A DNA stretch of 64,000 nucleotides from Ligilactobacillus saerimneri DSM 16049 (GCF_000423265.1 NZ_AUHQ01000002.1:62001-126000), one strand, 5' to 3'; counted from the first letter of the stretch, positions 1-9,380 are shown. Translations and numbers: made by a program. The notes: generated by a model from the sequence alone, not told the origin.

Positions 1-509
1 GGGCATGGACGGAGCTCATAGCCTAACGGATAATCCATCTCCTTAACCGTAACGAAGCCTTCACGCTTGTAGAATTTTAGACCGCCAAAGTTAAACTTCC
101 AAGCACAGAGCACTAATTCTTGGATTCCCAGTTCCTGGGCGCGTTTTTCGGCATGCTGCAACAACTGTTTGCCCAAGCCGTGACCAGCAAAACCGCGAGT
201 GGTATAAAGCCGAGAAATCTCTAACAATTCATTGCTATTTTGGGGCCGGACGCCTTCGAACTCTGGTGTGCGAGTTAATTTAGTATAGGCCAAAATGACA
301 TGTTCATCGAGATCTTCAATGAGGTAGAACTCGTTGTCCTCATCAGCTAATTCGTTTTTGAGATGAGATAGGTTTAGTTCATGCTGAGTATAAATTGCCA
401 TATCGAGGACATCAGCGTCACTCTTATAAGAGTTGAAAAAGGTTAAAACACTAACTACTTGTAGCTGTTCTAAATCAGCCATAGTGGCTCTTCTCAGGCG
501 GGTACGCAT
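1..509 (-). CDS. GNAT-family N-acetyltransferase (C-terminus outside window)
   Basis: The reading frame opens at an ATG at 509, with a GGAG ribosome site about 10 bases upstream, and runs off the window edge after about 169 residues with no stop. Residues 105-116 (RGFAGHGLGKQL) match the acetyl-CoA pyrophosphate-binding loop of GNAT enzymes, and residues 143-153 (GLKFYKREGFV) match the late alpha4/beta7 motif. The family transfers acetyl groups from acetyl-CoA to amines; the substrate cannot be told. Little of the C-terminus should be missing, since GNAT proteins of this type are about 170-180 residues. Confidence 0.85.
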   Translation of the reverse strand, partial: MRTRLRRATMADLEQLQVVSVLTFFNSYKSDADVLDMAIYTQHELNLSHLKNELADEDNEFYLIEDLDEHVILAYTKLTRTPEFEGVRPQNSNELLEISRLYTTRGFAGHGLGKQLLQHAEKRAQELGIQELVLCAWKFNFGGLKFYKREGFVTVKEMDYPLGYELRPC

Positions 510-560
510 CACTACCACTCCATTCTTTTTTAGGTCTTAGTATAGCGTAAATTGGAACAA

Positions 561-1190
561 TTAGTCCCAACCATGCTTGGATAGATCCATATCTCGTTTG
601 CGCATCTGGGAGACATAGGGATTTCCCTGAACATAAAAGCGCAGGGGAGCGTTGCCATCTTTCTTGTTAAGATTAACGCCAATCCGGGAGCTAACGGCTA
701 TTTCTCGTGGAATATAGTGGCGGGCAATATCGATAGTTAAGATATTATTTTCTAAAGGTTGCCCATCTAGCTTGCGCGAGTTGATTCCCAGTGCTTGAAC
801 TAGTTTAGCAGGACCATTACTGATGGCAAAACCAGTTTGCCGCCGATTAGCAGCCATTTGCTCGGAATTAAGACACGGTTCTAAACCGCGGATTAGCACC
901 CCATGAGGGACATCTTGCGCTTGAACAGCAATATCTAGGCAGTAATGGCCACGAATTTGATAAAGATAAATTGTTCCTGGTAAACCATAAAGGGACTCGG
1001 TGTAGGCGGTTCTCCGTCCATTGTACGCGTGGGAGGCAGAGTCGTTTTCACCTAGGTAAGCTTCTGTTTCTACAATCAATCCGCCAACGGTTCCTTTAGG
1101 ACCATGATAATACAAGGTAGTTCCCAGAAGATCTTGGGCAATCCGGGGAGTAGGACGCCCAGTGAAAAATTTTTGATAGGGGGTCAACAA
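561..1190 (-). CDS. DNA-3-methyladenine glycosylase (AAG/MPG family)
   Basis: A 209-residue protein of the eukaryote-type alkyladenine DNA glycosylase family, which excises 3-methyladenine and other alkylated or deaminated purines in base excision repair. The family signature is seen at residues 40-60: IVETEAYLG, containing the conserved glutamates, then the DSASHAYNGRR segment. A GxxYLYQIRGHYCLDIA core follows, and HGVLIRGLEP is also typical. Length is normal. The start is a TTG at 1190, about 9 bases from an AAAGGAT ribosome site; no better ATG exists in frame. It stands alone, facing the divergent DUF488 gene. Confidence 0.9.
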   Translation of the reverse strand: MLTPYQKFFTGRPTPRIAQDLLGTTLYYHGPKGTVGGLIVETEAYLGENDSASHAYNGRRTAYTESLYGLPGTIYLYQIRGHYCLDIAVQAQDVPHGVLIRGLEPCLNSEQMAANRRQTGFAISNGPAKLVQALGINSRKLDGQPLENNILTIDIARHYIPREIAVSSRIGVNLNKKDGNAPLRFYVQGNPYVSQMRKRDMDLSKHGWD

Positions 1191-1257
1191 GATTGCATCA
1201 TCCTTTCAGAGGTTTTATGCTTAGGTTAGCACGAAAAGCAGGGAAGAAGGAATATAT

Positions 1258-1620
1258 ATGCAAATTAGGATAGCACGAATCTATCAGCAGCCAGCAGATC
1301 TTACTGGTTACCGGGTACTTGTTGATCGGTTATGGCCACGGGGTATTTCTAGAGCAAAAGCGCATTTAGACCAATGGCTGAAGGGAGTCGCACCGAGCAA
1401 CGAACTGCGTAAATGGTTTGCTCATGATCCGGCAAAGTTTGCTGACTTTAAAGTGCGGTACCAGGCGGAATTAGCAGATAATCCTGCTTACCAGGAGTTA
1501 CTAGCTATGGCTCAGCAGCAAGTTTGTTTAATTCTTCTGTATAGTGCCAAGGATGAGTTACACAATCAGGCAGTGGTTTTACAGGAGAAATTACTAGCAG
1601 ATAGTGACGCCAATCATTGA
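1258..1620 (+). CDS. DUF488 family protein (YeaO-like)
   Basis: A 120-residue protein with the DUF488 hallmark VDRLWPRG near residues 22-29, a following WLKGVAPSNELRKWF block and a late LLYSAKDELHNQA segment. The biochemical role of the family is not established. A purine-rich GGGAAGAAGG ribosome site precedes the ATG. It is a single-gene unit closed by a strong hairpin terminator. Confidence 0.85.
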   Translation: MQIRIARIYQQPADLTGYRVLVDRLWPRGISRAKAHLDQWLKGVAPSNELRKWFAHDPAKFADFKVRYQAELADNPAYQELLAMAQQQVCLILLYSAKDELHNQAVVLQEKLLADSDANH

Positions 1621-1657
1621 TACTGAGTGTAGAATTAAAGGAAATAATATAAAAAGC

Positions 1658-1692
1658 AGTGAGTGCTGATAATAGCATTCACTACTTTTTTA
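1658..1692. terminator. Rho-independent terminator between DUF488 gene and uracil permease gene
   Basis: A 10-bp stem (AGTGAGTGCT with AGCATTCACT, one wobble pair) with a 6-base loop is followed by a T-run on the plus strand and preceded by an A-run, so it may serve both converging genes. Confidence 0.8.
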
Positions 1693-1781
1693 GCTCAATA
1701 TTGCTGAGAAATCATAATTATGTCCCAACCCACACTTTCAGACATAATAAATATTTCCTGGGCAATACTTACTTTAATTGT

Positions 1782-3047
1782 TTAGCGTTCGCTGAAAGCC
1801 TTGTCTGGTAATACCAAGTTCAAAACAATTCCGAGGACGGATGCAACTGCTAGCCCAGAGAAAGTGTATTGACCTAATTGGAGGTAGGCATTACCAATCC
1901 CAATAACCAAGATGGAAGAAGCAATCATCAGGTTACGCTTCTTGTTGAAGTCAACCTGCTTGTCAACGATAACGCGTAACCCACTGGATGCGATTACCCC
2001 GAAGAGCAGGAAGGAGATCCCCCCGATTACCGGAGAAGGAATGGATTCGATCAAAGCACTTAACTTACCAACAAAGCTGAAGATGATGGCAAAAAGTGCA
2101 GCTCCACCTAGGACATAAACGCTGTGAACCTTAGTGATGGCTAAAACACCAATGTTTTCCCCGTAGGAAGTAACAGGAGGTCCACCAACAAATCCAGCGA
2201 TGATAGAAGCAGTCCCGTCACCGGCTAAGGTATGGGTCAAGCCAGGATCCTTAAAGAAATTCCGATCAGTTAACTTGTTGAGCACCATGATATGGCCCAT
2301 GTGTTCAGTCATTGTCACAAAGGCAATTGGGGCCATGCTGAGGATTGCGCCCCAGTACATATGAGGGTGGTAGCTGATGAATGGAATTTGGAAGCTTGGT
2401 AAGCTGAACCAAGCGGCTGATTGCACTCCACTAAGGTCAACAATTCCGAATAAGAGAGCAGCGATATACCCAGCAATAATCCCGAGTAAGATAGGAATTA
2501 AACTCAAGAAGCCTTTGAGGAACATGTTGAAACCAATTGTTACTAACAGGGTGATCATTGCAACAGCAAAGAACCGCAAGTCGTAGTTATTACCGTTCAT
2601 TGTGGCATCCTTAGCAGCAGTAGCAGCCAGGGAAAGCCCGATAACCATGACGATTGGACCAACGACAATTGGGGGTAAGACCTTATCGATCCAATCAGAA
2701 CCAAAGAAACTGATAATCAGGGCAACAATGAGATAAACCATCCCCACAGCCACTGTCCCCTGGGCAATTCCTGGGTAACCGGTTGTTTTCATCAAAGCCA
2801 GCATTGGGACGATGAATGAGAAACTAGACCCCATGTAAGCAGGGATTTTTCCCCGGGTAATCAAGATGTACATGAGGGTACCAACCCCAGAACTGAAGAG
2901 GGCGATCCCTGGGTTCAAACCTACCAGGATTGGAACCAAGACGGTTGAACCGAACATGGAAAACATATGTTGGATGGAAAGACCAATCCATTGTCCAAAA
3001 CTAGGACGTTCGTGGATGTCAAGGATGACATCATCGCGGTGTGACAT
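1782..3047 (-). CDS. Uracil permease, NCS2 family
   Basis: A 421-residue polytopic membrane protein of the nucleobase:cation symporter 2 family. It carries about 12-14 hydrophobic segments, the N-terminal QWIGLSIQHMFSMFGSTVLVP block typical of UraA/PyrP, and the conserved TEHMGH and PPVTSYGENIGV motifs that line the substrate site. It imports uracil by proton symport. ATG at 3047 has an AGGAGG site 6-7 bases upstream. The upstream leader holds a PyrR-binding site and attenuator, which supports a pyrimidine rather than a purine substrate. It is a monocistronic unit. Confidence 0.9.
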   Translation of the reverse strand: MSHRDDVILDIHERPSFGQWIGLSIQHMFSMFGSTVLVPILVGLNPGIALFSSGVGTLMYILITRGKIPAYMGSSFSFIVPMLALMKTTGYPGIAQGTVAVGMVYLIVALIISFFGSDWIDKVLPPIVVGPIVMVIGLSLAATAAKDATMNGNNYDLRFFAVAMITLLVTIGFNMFLKGFLSLIPILLGIIAGYIAALLFGIVDLSGVQSAAWFSLPSFQIPFISYHPHMYWGAILSMAPIAFVTMTEHMGHIMVLNKLTDRNFFKDPGLTHTLAGDGTASIIAGFVGGPPVTSYGENIGVLAITKVHSVYVLGGAALFAIIFSFVGKLSALIESIPSPVIGGISFLLFGVIASSGLRVIVDKQVDFNKKRNLMIASSILVIGIGNAYLQLGQYTFSGLAVASVLGIVLNLVLPDKAFSER

Positions 3048-3077
3048 AAATATTCCTCCTAAAATTAGCCCTAAAAC

Positions 3078-3204
3078 GTAAAAATAGCTTTTGAACTCGA
3101 GGAGCCCAAAAGCTATACTAATCTACCACTCCCATAGATCTAAGGAGTAGGAAACACGTTGTCTTTTGAGGCCTCACGGGACCACATTAAAGGACCTTAT
3201 TGAA
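3078..3204 (-). promoter_or_regulatory. PyrR-type pyrimidine attenuator leader
   Basis: Read on the minus strand, the leader holds the PyrR anti-antiterminator signature: CCTTTAA, then GGTCCCGTGAGGCC (about 3161-3197), matching the known GUCC-N-G-GAGGC loop. It ends with a terminator hairpin ATAGCTTTTG / CAAAAGCTAT (3084-3093 with 3107-3116) and a T-run at 3078-3083. High UMP is expected to let PyrR bind and favour termination before the permease gene. The signature is seen; binding is inferred from the family. Confidence 0.85.
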
Positions 3205-3212
3205 TTGTAGTC

Positions 3213-3241
3213 ATTCTAGCGTGTTTTACATAGAGTGTCAA
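3213..3241 (-). promoter_or_regulatory. Promoter of the uracil permease gene
   Basis: On the minus strand a perfect -35 TTGACA (3236-3241), a 17-base spacer and -10 TAGAAT (3213-3218) sit just upstream of the PyrR leader. Confidence 0.8.
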
Positions 3242-3298
3242 GCAAGAAATGCTATTATTGCCATTTTTAATGTCTGAACAGTAATATTACCCACCAGT

Positions 3299-4984
3299 TT
3301 ACTGAGAAGCTGCAACATTTGTTTGAGGGGTGAGGTTCCAAGTGATGTTCTCTTGATAATTGCTAGTTGTATCAAGGGAATTGTGGTACCCGTCCCACAA
3401 AACTTTAGCGTTGAGAGCATGCGTAAACTCGCCAGTAGCTCCATTTCCCTGTGTGAAGTTAGCTACGGTAGAAGGAGTGGTACTAAGGACTTGCCCCATG
3501 ATCTCTAAGCGGCCGTTGAGTGTCGTAATGCGGTGGGAAGTTGCGGTTGTTGTGATAGCCGCTGTTAGTTGCCAATTAGCAGTGCTAGCGTTAGGGATAT
3601 AGGCACTGACAGTATCAGTTGCAGCTGTTTGTGAAGAACTACTACCCCCGTTGTAAATCGTTGTTGCGGCGATACTGCCAAAATCGATCACTGCAGGGAC
3701 TTTTAGTACTGGAATCTGAAGTTGAATCTGGGCAGGGTTGCTGACAGTTACCAAAGAATCACCCGAATATACTCTGAGCTGGAGATAAACCTTGTTGCCT
3801 GTGTTTTCCTGTTGTGCTAGGTACTGAACAAAGCGGTCATTGGCTGCTAAAGTCATCCAGTCGGCTCCCAACGTTCCAGTAGCCTTATTAGAACCAAAAT
3901 CAGAGGCGACATCTTTGAACTCTTTACCAGTAGTGTAATACCAGTGGTAAGTTAGGTTGGTTCCTAAATTTTGTGTAATTAATTTGAGCATAGCAGGATC
4001 AAAATAATCCGCAGTATTCAAAGATTTATTTGCCAATGTATCTTGAGTACTGATCATTGCCTTGAGACCACCATATTGGAGCGTAATTGCTTGGGGAGCG
4101 GAAGGTAAGGGGTATTCAAATTGCATGGGAATTCCAAACTGATCCCCACTAGTATTTGTGATTCCAGTCATAGCGGTGCTTAGAACGCTGGGATCTGTTT
4201 TGAGGATGTATTTTGTTTGGAGGGCATTGGCAACAACTTTTTGACTAACTTGGGGACCGTCAATTGCGTTGTTTAAAGCATCGATACTAAAGAAACTCTC
4301 AAAGCTTGTTTGAAGACGGGGGGCAGTAATTTCATAAGAAATTGATTGCCCCGCATAATAGTGACCAGATAATTGTCCCAGGGTATCATGCTGGACGCTA
4401 TTCCAACCTAAGACCGGAGTGCTCATGACGTAGGGGTATGTTCTATCATCAGCCACCCCGTTGGTTTTCCAGAAACCATATGAGGAGTCATTATCGAAGA
4501 TGCACAATTGAATTCGATCAGCCTTAATATTTCCCAGGTTAAAATTAACATTCCAAAGCGCGGTCCGTGAGAAGTCCTGAACTTTGGAACGTGTTACCTT
4601 ACTACTGTCTAGCTCCTGACCGGAAATCTGGCCGTTAGTTTCGGCTACGACATAGTAGCGGGTTGCAGAGCTTTTATTCCAGCTAATATGAGCTAAAATG
4701 TTGTAATTAACATGGATATCGTTCCCATCACGGTATTCAGCGATGGGAGTGTTATCATTTAGCATAATCCCATACTTATTACGGGTAATGATGCCAGCTT
4801 CGCGGTATCCCTCGGTCCAAGTCGCAAAAGCAGTAGTCGGCCAAGTGACGGTCGAACCGCTAATCGGCGTGATATCCGCAGCTTTTGTCACTGTTGTCGG
4901 CGGTAAACTGAGGACCAAGCCAATACCACAAATAAGACTTAGTAAGACAAGAAAAGGTTTAAAACTAATTCGCATAATGTTCAC
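3299..4984 (-). CDS. Large WxL-domain cell-surface protein
   Basis: A 561-residue secreted protein with a signal peptide (hydrophobic segment about residues 8-28, likely cleavage near KA-AD at about 36). The C-terminal part carries the two WxL motifs, NWQL near residue 470 and TWNL near residue 550, that bind peptidoglycan non-covalently. The long N-terminal part has no domain I recognise. It is the last gene of a three-gene WxL cluster, starting 1 base after the stop of the DUF916 gene, so translation is probably coupled. The start used is GTG at 4984; an ATG at 4975 is an alternative. Confidence 0.85.
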   Translation of the reverse strand: MNIMRISFKPFLVLLSLICGIGLVLSLPPTTVTKAADITPISGSTVTWPTTAFATWTEGYREAGIITRNKYGIMLNDNTPIAEYRDGNDIHVNYNILAHISWNKSSATRYYVVAETNGQISGQELDSSKVTRSKVQDFSRTALWNVNFNLGNIKADRIQLCIFDNDSSYGFWKTNGVADDRTYPYVMSTPVLGWNSVQHDTLGQLSGHYYAGQSISYEITAPRLQTSFESFFSIDALNNAIDGPQVSQKVVANALQTKYILKTDPSVLSTAMTGITNTSGDQFGIPMQFEYPLPSAPQAITLQYGGLKAMISTQDTLANKSLNTADYFDPAMLKLITQNLGTNLTYHWYYTTGKEFKDVASDFGSNKATGTLGADWMTLAANDRFVQYLAQQENTGNKVYLQLRVYSGDSLVTVSNPAQIQLQIPVLKVPAVIDFGSIAATTIYNGGSSSSQTAATDTVSAYIPNASTANWQLTAAITTTATSHRITTLNGRLEIMGQVLSTTPSTVANFTQGNGATGEFTHALNAKVLWDGYHNSLDTTSNYQENITWNLTPQTNVAASQ

Positions 4985-4985
4985 A

Positions 4986-6017
4986 CTACTTATTTTTCTT
5001 ATTTAAACGTTTATTTTGGGCAATGATTATCCCACATAAAATAACGATCAACAAGACCAAAAAGCCAATCAAGAGCCAAATTAATTGTGAAAGGCCCAAC
5101 CAGCCTTTTTGTTTGGTAAATGGTACACCTTGGCTACCCGTGATCGTGAAGTTTTGCCGGAGATTCCACTTCCGTTTTCCGGACTGGAGGTGCAACGTTA
5201 GGGTATACTTACCTGCTCCAAGCTGATCATGGTCAGTGACCAGGAAGTTAAATGTTGAATTGGGTGCAACCTGGTAGTTTTGGACTTGGCGTTGGGCCAG
5301 GACTTTTGTCTGTCCCTGTTTGGTAATCTGGGCATTGATCGTTAATTTGCCAAATAAAACGGGACGTGTATTGCGTAGGGTAGCACTGATTTTAGGCCCC
5401 TTTTGAACCTTAACGGCCTTAAGTTTCATTTGGGCGACTTGATCGGGATGTTCTTGCTGACTGACCAATACGGGCAATGTCATAGCAAAGTGATTCTGTG
5501 CCGAAAGTTTACTCTTGGGATCAACATGAGCATTAGTCATACGCTCAACATAAATACCACCCGCGATGGTTCCATTAAACTTTTGTCGGGGAAGACGGAG
5601 ATTAATAGAAACAGTCGTTGATTTGTGGGCTGCTACTGTTACTTGTTGAGTTCGTTCTTTTTTAGGAACAAACTGGGTTAATTGGAAAGCAGCAGTGGGA
5701 TCTTTTTTAGTCTTGAAATCTGTATAGTTGATGGCACCATTATCCGTTGTTGTTGCGTTACCTACGCGAACAATGTAGTCAACGTTGGTGTCAGAATTAA
5801 GGTTGGTGATTTTGACTTTTACAGGAACCGTCGTTTTAGGGCGCGTTTTAAGAGCAAAATAGCCCGTAGTATCCGGTCTTTGTTCCCGCGGATATACAGG
5901 GCTAATTGTAAATTGCGCCGCATCATTTGCGACTGCGGCCTGAACAGCCGGCTTCTGTAGAAAGCAAAATCCGAGCACCAAGGTCAGGATAACCTGGGTA
6001 AATGTTTTTACTTTCAT
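4986..6017 (-). CDS. WxL-interacting protein (DUF916 and DUF3324 domains)
   Basis: A 343-residue secreted membrane-anchored protein. It has a signal peptide (cleavage near VQA-AV, about residue 27), an N-terminal DUF916/WxL-peptidoglycan-binding region (about 35-155, starting FTISPVYPREQRPDTTGYF), a DUF3324 host-binding-like region (about 165-300), and one C-terminal transmembrane helix (about 308-332) with a lysine-rich cytoplasmic tail. In Gram-positive csc clusters such proteins partner WxL proteins at the wall. It lies between two WxL genes, 21 bases after the upstream one. Confidence 0.9.
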   Translation of the reverse strand: MKVKTFTQVILTLVLGFCFLQKPAVQAAVANDAAQFTISPVYPREQRPDTTGYFALKTRPKTTVPVKVKITNLNSDTNVDYIVRVGNATTTDNGAINYTDFKTKKDPTAAFQLTQFVPKKERTQQVTVAAHKSTTVSINLRLPRQKFNGTIAGGIYVERMTNAHVDPKSKLSAQNHFAMTLPVLVSQQEHPDQVAQMKLKAVKVQKGPKISATLRNTRPVLFGKLTINAQITKQGQTKVLAQRQVQNYQVAPNSTFNFLVTDHDQLGAGKYTLTLHLQSGKRKWNLRQNFTITGSQGVPFTKQKGWLGLSQLIWLLIGFLVLLIVILCGIIIAQNKRLNKKNK

Positions 6018-6038
6018 TTGGATAACCTTCTCTAAAAA

Positions 6039-6653
6039 TTATTTACTTACGTCAACATTTGGTGCTGAAGTTAAATTCCAGGTCAAGTTAGCAGTGTAGT
6101 CACCACTTGCTAAAGAGTCGTGACTGGAGAAGGTAAACTTAGCATGAGAAATAGTAGCGCTGGCACTCCCCTTGTTAGCCCCAGTAGAGCTGGCGATTTG
6201 GGTGGCAGAAGCGTTAGGAAGAGTTAAACTAAATGGGTTTTGTCCCCAAGTCCAGCCAGTAGCCGTACCATTGTTAAAAGAGAAAGTGCCTGGAGTGACA
6301 GCCATTGTCCCAGCAATCTTGCTATTACCATTGGTAAAAGCAGTTGTTTGGGAAACAGCGAGGTTCCAGCCATTTTGATCTAAGCGGGTGTCGGTAATTT
6401 TCACAGTATTGTTGGTGGTAAGATCTTGTTCAACTGAGCCGCCATTGAAGACTTGATCAGCAGTTACTGTTCCGAAAGCAAAACTTGGCACAGCATCCAG
6501 GGAGAGTTTGGCTGACTGATCGTCCTGTGAGATATTCAAGGTGGCAGTACTATTTTGTGAAGTTGTGTCAGCGGCATGTGCAGTTAAACTTCCGCCGAAT
6601 AATAAACAACTAGTTGCGAGCGTTGCAAGGCTCAATTGTTTAGTTAATTTCAT
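6039..6653 (-). CDS. Small WxL-domain surface protein
   Basis: A 204-residue secreted protein consisting of a signal peptide (cleavage AHA-AD near residue 28) and a single WxL domain. The two WxL motifs are GWNL near residue 100 and TWNL about 12 residues from the end. The start is ATG at 6653, supported by a GAAAGGA ribosome site; a longer in-frame extension upstream lacks one. It is the first gene of the WxL cluster, followed by the DUF916 partner and the large WxL protein. The NGG...D...ITDTRLDQNGW block is typical of the family. Confidence 0.9.
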   Translation of the reverse strand: MKLTKQLSLATLATSCLLFGGSLTAHAADTTSQNSTATLNISQDDQSAKLSLDAVPSFAFGTVTADQVFNGGSVEQDLTTNNTVKITDTRLDQNGWNLAVSQTTAFTNGNSKIAGTMAVTPGTFSFNNGTATGWTWGQNPFSLTLPNASATQIASSTGANKGSASATISHAKFTFSSHDSLASGDYTANLTWNLTSAPNVDVSK

Positions 6654-6837
6654 GTAAATCGTCCTTTCTATAACAAAAAGAGATAAACTACCACCTCCAT
6701 AATAACGCATAAAATTTAAATTTTGAAATATTTAATTAGCTAAATTTTCTATAATGATGGTTATATTAAAGAAAATTAATAATTTTATCAATATAAAAAA
6801 TGATATTAATGATAATAAAAAGTTAGTTGGAGTATGG

Positions 6838-6865
6838 TTGATAATATTTTGACAGTGGTACAATG
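6838..6865 (+). promoter_or_regulatory. Likely promoter of the NUDIX gene
   Basis: TTGATA (6838-6843), a 16-base spacer and TACAAT (6860-6865) precede the gene by about 25 bases. The 6654-6837 stretch is very A/T-rich and should also hold the divergent WxL promoter, which I could not place with confidence. Confidence 0.5.
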
Positions 6866-6888
6866 AATGCACCTAAAGAGGAGGAATC

Positions 6889-7350
6889 ATGATGGCAGAT
6901 CGAACCGAACCAGTAACATTAACTAATATGTGTATGGTCCAAAAAGATGGCAAAGTATTAGTCCTTGACCGAACTGATCCTGCTTGGCCGGGCTTAACCT
7001 TTCCTGGAGGGCATGTTGAGCCGGGAGAGCCTGTGAATATGTCAGTAGTCCGTGAGATCAAAGAAGAAACGGGACTAAAGATTACGCCACCACGCTTATG
7101 TGGTTTGAAGCAGTTCAATGATGCTCAAAATCGGCGTTATATTGTTTTTTGTTACATTGCAAAAGTTCAGAGTGGGAAGCTCAGGGAATCAGCTGAGGGG
7201 CGATTAACATGGATGACCTTAGAAGAGCTGAAGCAGCGCCCGTTAGCTGAAGGTTTTGCAGGGATGTTGAATATTTTTTGTGATGAAGAATTAACGGAAT
7301 ACTTTGTCCACTACGGTGCAGATGGAGAGCGGCAAGAAGCAGTGTACTAG
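6889..7350 (+). CDS. NUDIX hydrolase (8-oxo-dGTP diphosphatase-like)
   Basis: A 153-residue NUDIX protein. The NUDIX box is complete: GGHVEPGEP, then REIKEETGL (about residues 42-66), which coordinates the metal for hydrolysis of nucleoside diphosphate-linked substrates. The FPGGHVEPGE context and the later WMTLEEL segment resemble MutT/YtkD-type 8-oxo-dGTPases, though the substrate is inferred. A GAGGAGG ribosome site serves the ATG at 6889 or the adjacent ATG at 6892. It is a single gene between the WxL cluster and the trehalose PTS. Confidence 0.85.
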   Translation: MMADRTEPVTLTNMCMVQKDGKVLVLDRTDPAWPGLTFPGGHVEPGEPVNMSVVREIKEETGLKITPPRLCGLKQFNDAQNRRYIVFCYIAKVQSGKLRESAEGRLTWMTLEELKQRPLAEGFAGMLNIFCDEELTEYFVHYGADGERQEAVY

Positions 7351-7360
7351 ACAAAACCAA

Positions 7361-7402
7361 AAAAATCCGTACCAGCGAGTGAACATGGTACGGATTTTCT
7401 CT
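7361..7402. terminator. Bidirectional terminator, NUDIX gene / trehalose PTS
   Basis: A perfect 13-bp stem (AAAATCCGTACCA with TGGTACGGATTTT) with an 11-base loop, flanked by A- and T-runs, lies between two converging genes. Confidence 0.85.
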
Positions 7403-7436
7403 TTATTAGATGTTTAGTAAAAGCGGTTAGGATATA

Positions 7437-9366
7437 TTACTTGGTTGAACCTGGCCGTTGCTTTTTAGCAACTTTCTTACCCATAGTCATTTGATCATTG
7501 TAGCCCCATACCCAAGTGATGATGAAGGAGACGATGATTGATACTGCACTAGCAAGTAAGAATGTATAGAAACTAGATAAATCAGTTGGATGTTGTGGAT
7601 TGAAGAAGGATGAGAATCCAATCAAACCGCCGGTGAATCCAAACATTGTTCCGTGGAACAGACCAGTAATAAAGCCCCCAGCAGCGGAACCAATCAAACC
7701 AGAAACGAAGACTTTTCTATACCGGAGGTTAACCCCGTAAATAGCTGGTTCGGTAACCCCGCAGAAAGCAGAAATAGCTGCTGCAAAGCCGAGTTCTTTG
7801 GTGTCTTCCTTCTTGGACTTGAGTGCAACTGCCAGAACGGCTGCCCCTTGGGAGATCATAGTTGAACAGATAATAGCATTCAAAGCACTTTGACCTGTCC
7901 CTGCAATCTGTTGTGCAACTAGTGGGACAACACCCCAGTGAAGCCCGAAGATAACCAGTAATTGGTAGAAACCACCGATGATAAGACCTCCGGCCCAACC
8001 GGAAACAGAAACCAACCAGTTGATTAAAACGGCTACTCCGTTAGCGATACCTTGGATGACTGGACCAGTAATGACCAAAGTGATTACTGATACAACCAGA
8101 ACGGTAATCAGAGGAATGAAAATCATGTGGAGGTAACTTGGTAAAACTTTCTTGAGCCAATCTTCGCACTTCTTAGCCAGCCAAGCAGCTAAGATCATTG
8201 GGAAGATTGAGTAAGAGTAGTTCAGGAATTGGAACTTAAAGCCCCCAACTTCGAACATTGTCTTAAATGCTTTACCCCATTCAATTAATTGAGGATAGGC
8301 GAGGACGCCCCCAATAACCGCAGCGATAATTGGGTCAGAGTTGAGCCGTTTAGCAGCACTGAAACCGACTAAGATTGGCAGGAAGAAGAAGGCTGAGTCA
8401 CCAATAGCTGACAACGTGATGTAAGCAGTGCTTTTGACATCAAGCAAAGCCCCCAGTTGCGGTAGGGTTAATAATGCTAACAGGCCCTTTAAAATCCCGG
8501 CGGCAGCGATAACACCTACAACGGGGCTCATTGAACCGGTAATGAACCCGATTAAATTGCCAAACGCTTTGGAGACAGGGTTCTTGCCGTCATCTGTCTG
8601 TGGTTGGGCAGGGGCATCACCGAGATCACCTAATTCTTTAACAACTTCTTCGAAAACTGGCACAACTTCGTTGCCAATTACCACTTGGTATTGGCCGGAA
8701 GCGTGCATTACGTCAAGGATACCCCGTTGATTCTTCAAAATTTCATCATTAGCCTTACCTTCATCTTTGAGGTAGAAACGTAACCGCGTGATACAGTGGA
8801 TCACATTGTTAACATTAGCTTTGCCCCCAACATTTTTAACGATAAACTTAGCTAATTCAGCATGTGAGAGTTTCTTGGAACTATCATGCGCTTCTTCTTG
8901 GCTCTTTAAAAAGGCCGTTGCCACAGGTGCTGCGCTATGAACTGCACCTTCAGTTAGGTCTAAGCCTGATAAGACCTGGGCTGAATTGGTAATAAGCACC
9001 ATGATGGTAGTGTCAAGGCCACTTGCTTGGATTTGCTCAAGATCCATAGTAGCAATGGCATCTCCCGCACGCACTTCTTGTTCAGGGACGACATTCAATT
9101 GGAATGGTTTGCCAGCCAAACCGACCGTATCAACCCCCCATGTGGATTAAGACTTCGAGTCCATCATTAGTAACAATTCCGATCGCATGTTTGCTGTCGG
9201 CAACCATTGAAACTTTACCACTTACTGGGGCGACAACCTGACCATCAGTTGGGGTCAGGCCAAAACCTTGCCCCATAGTACCTTGGGCAAAGATGGGGTC
9301 AGATGTTTTTGCTAATGCAATCACAGTCCCATTTGCTGGTGCAAGCAGTTGACTTGTTTGTGCCAT
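7437..9366 (-). pseudogene. Trehalose PTS EIIABC, split by a +1 frameshift in a G6 tract
   Basis: The locus encodes an N-terminal EIIA of the glucose type (9366-9130), then EIIB and EIIC (ORF from about 9119 to 7437). The EIIA frame stops right after LIHMGG, where the active His is residue 75. Removing one G from the six-G run at about 9134-9139 restores IHMGVDTVGLAGK and a continuous protein of about 642 residues. EIIB has its phospho-cysteine in NVIHCITRLRF; EIIC is a glucose-superfamily permease with about 10 membrane spans. It faces the treR-treC genes across paired TreR operators, so the substrate is very likely trehalose. As read, EIIA cannot be joined to EIIB. This may be a mutation, phase variation or a sequencing error. 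Confidence 0.8.
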
Positions 9367-9380
9367 AATATCTCTCCTTT

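Noticed and set aside
3078-3204. Purine riboswitch upstream of the NCS2 permease
   Set aside because: The leader has PyrR-binding loop sequences and none of the purine riboswitch core.
9130-9366. Stand-alone EIIA gene
   Set aside because: The product ends right after the phospho-His and lacks the second half of the EIIA fold; it is the frameshifted front of the EIIABC gene.
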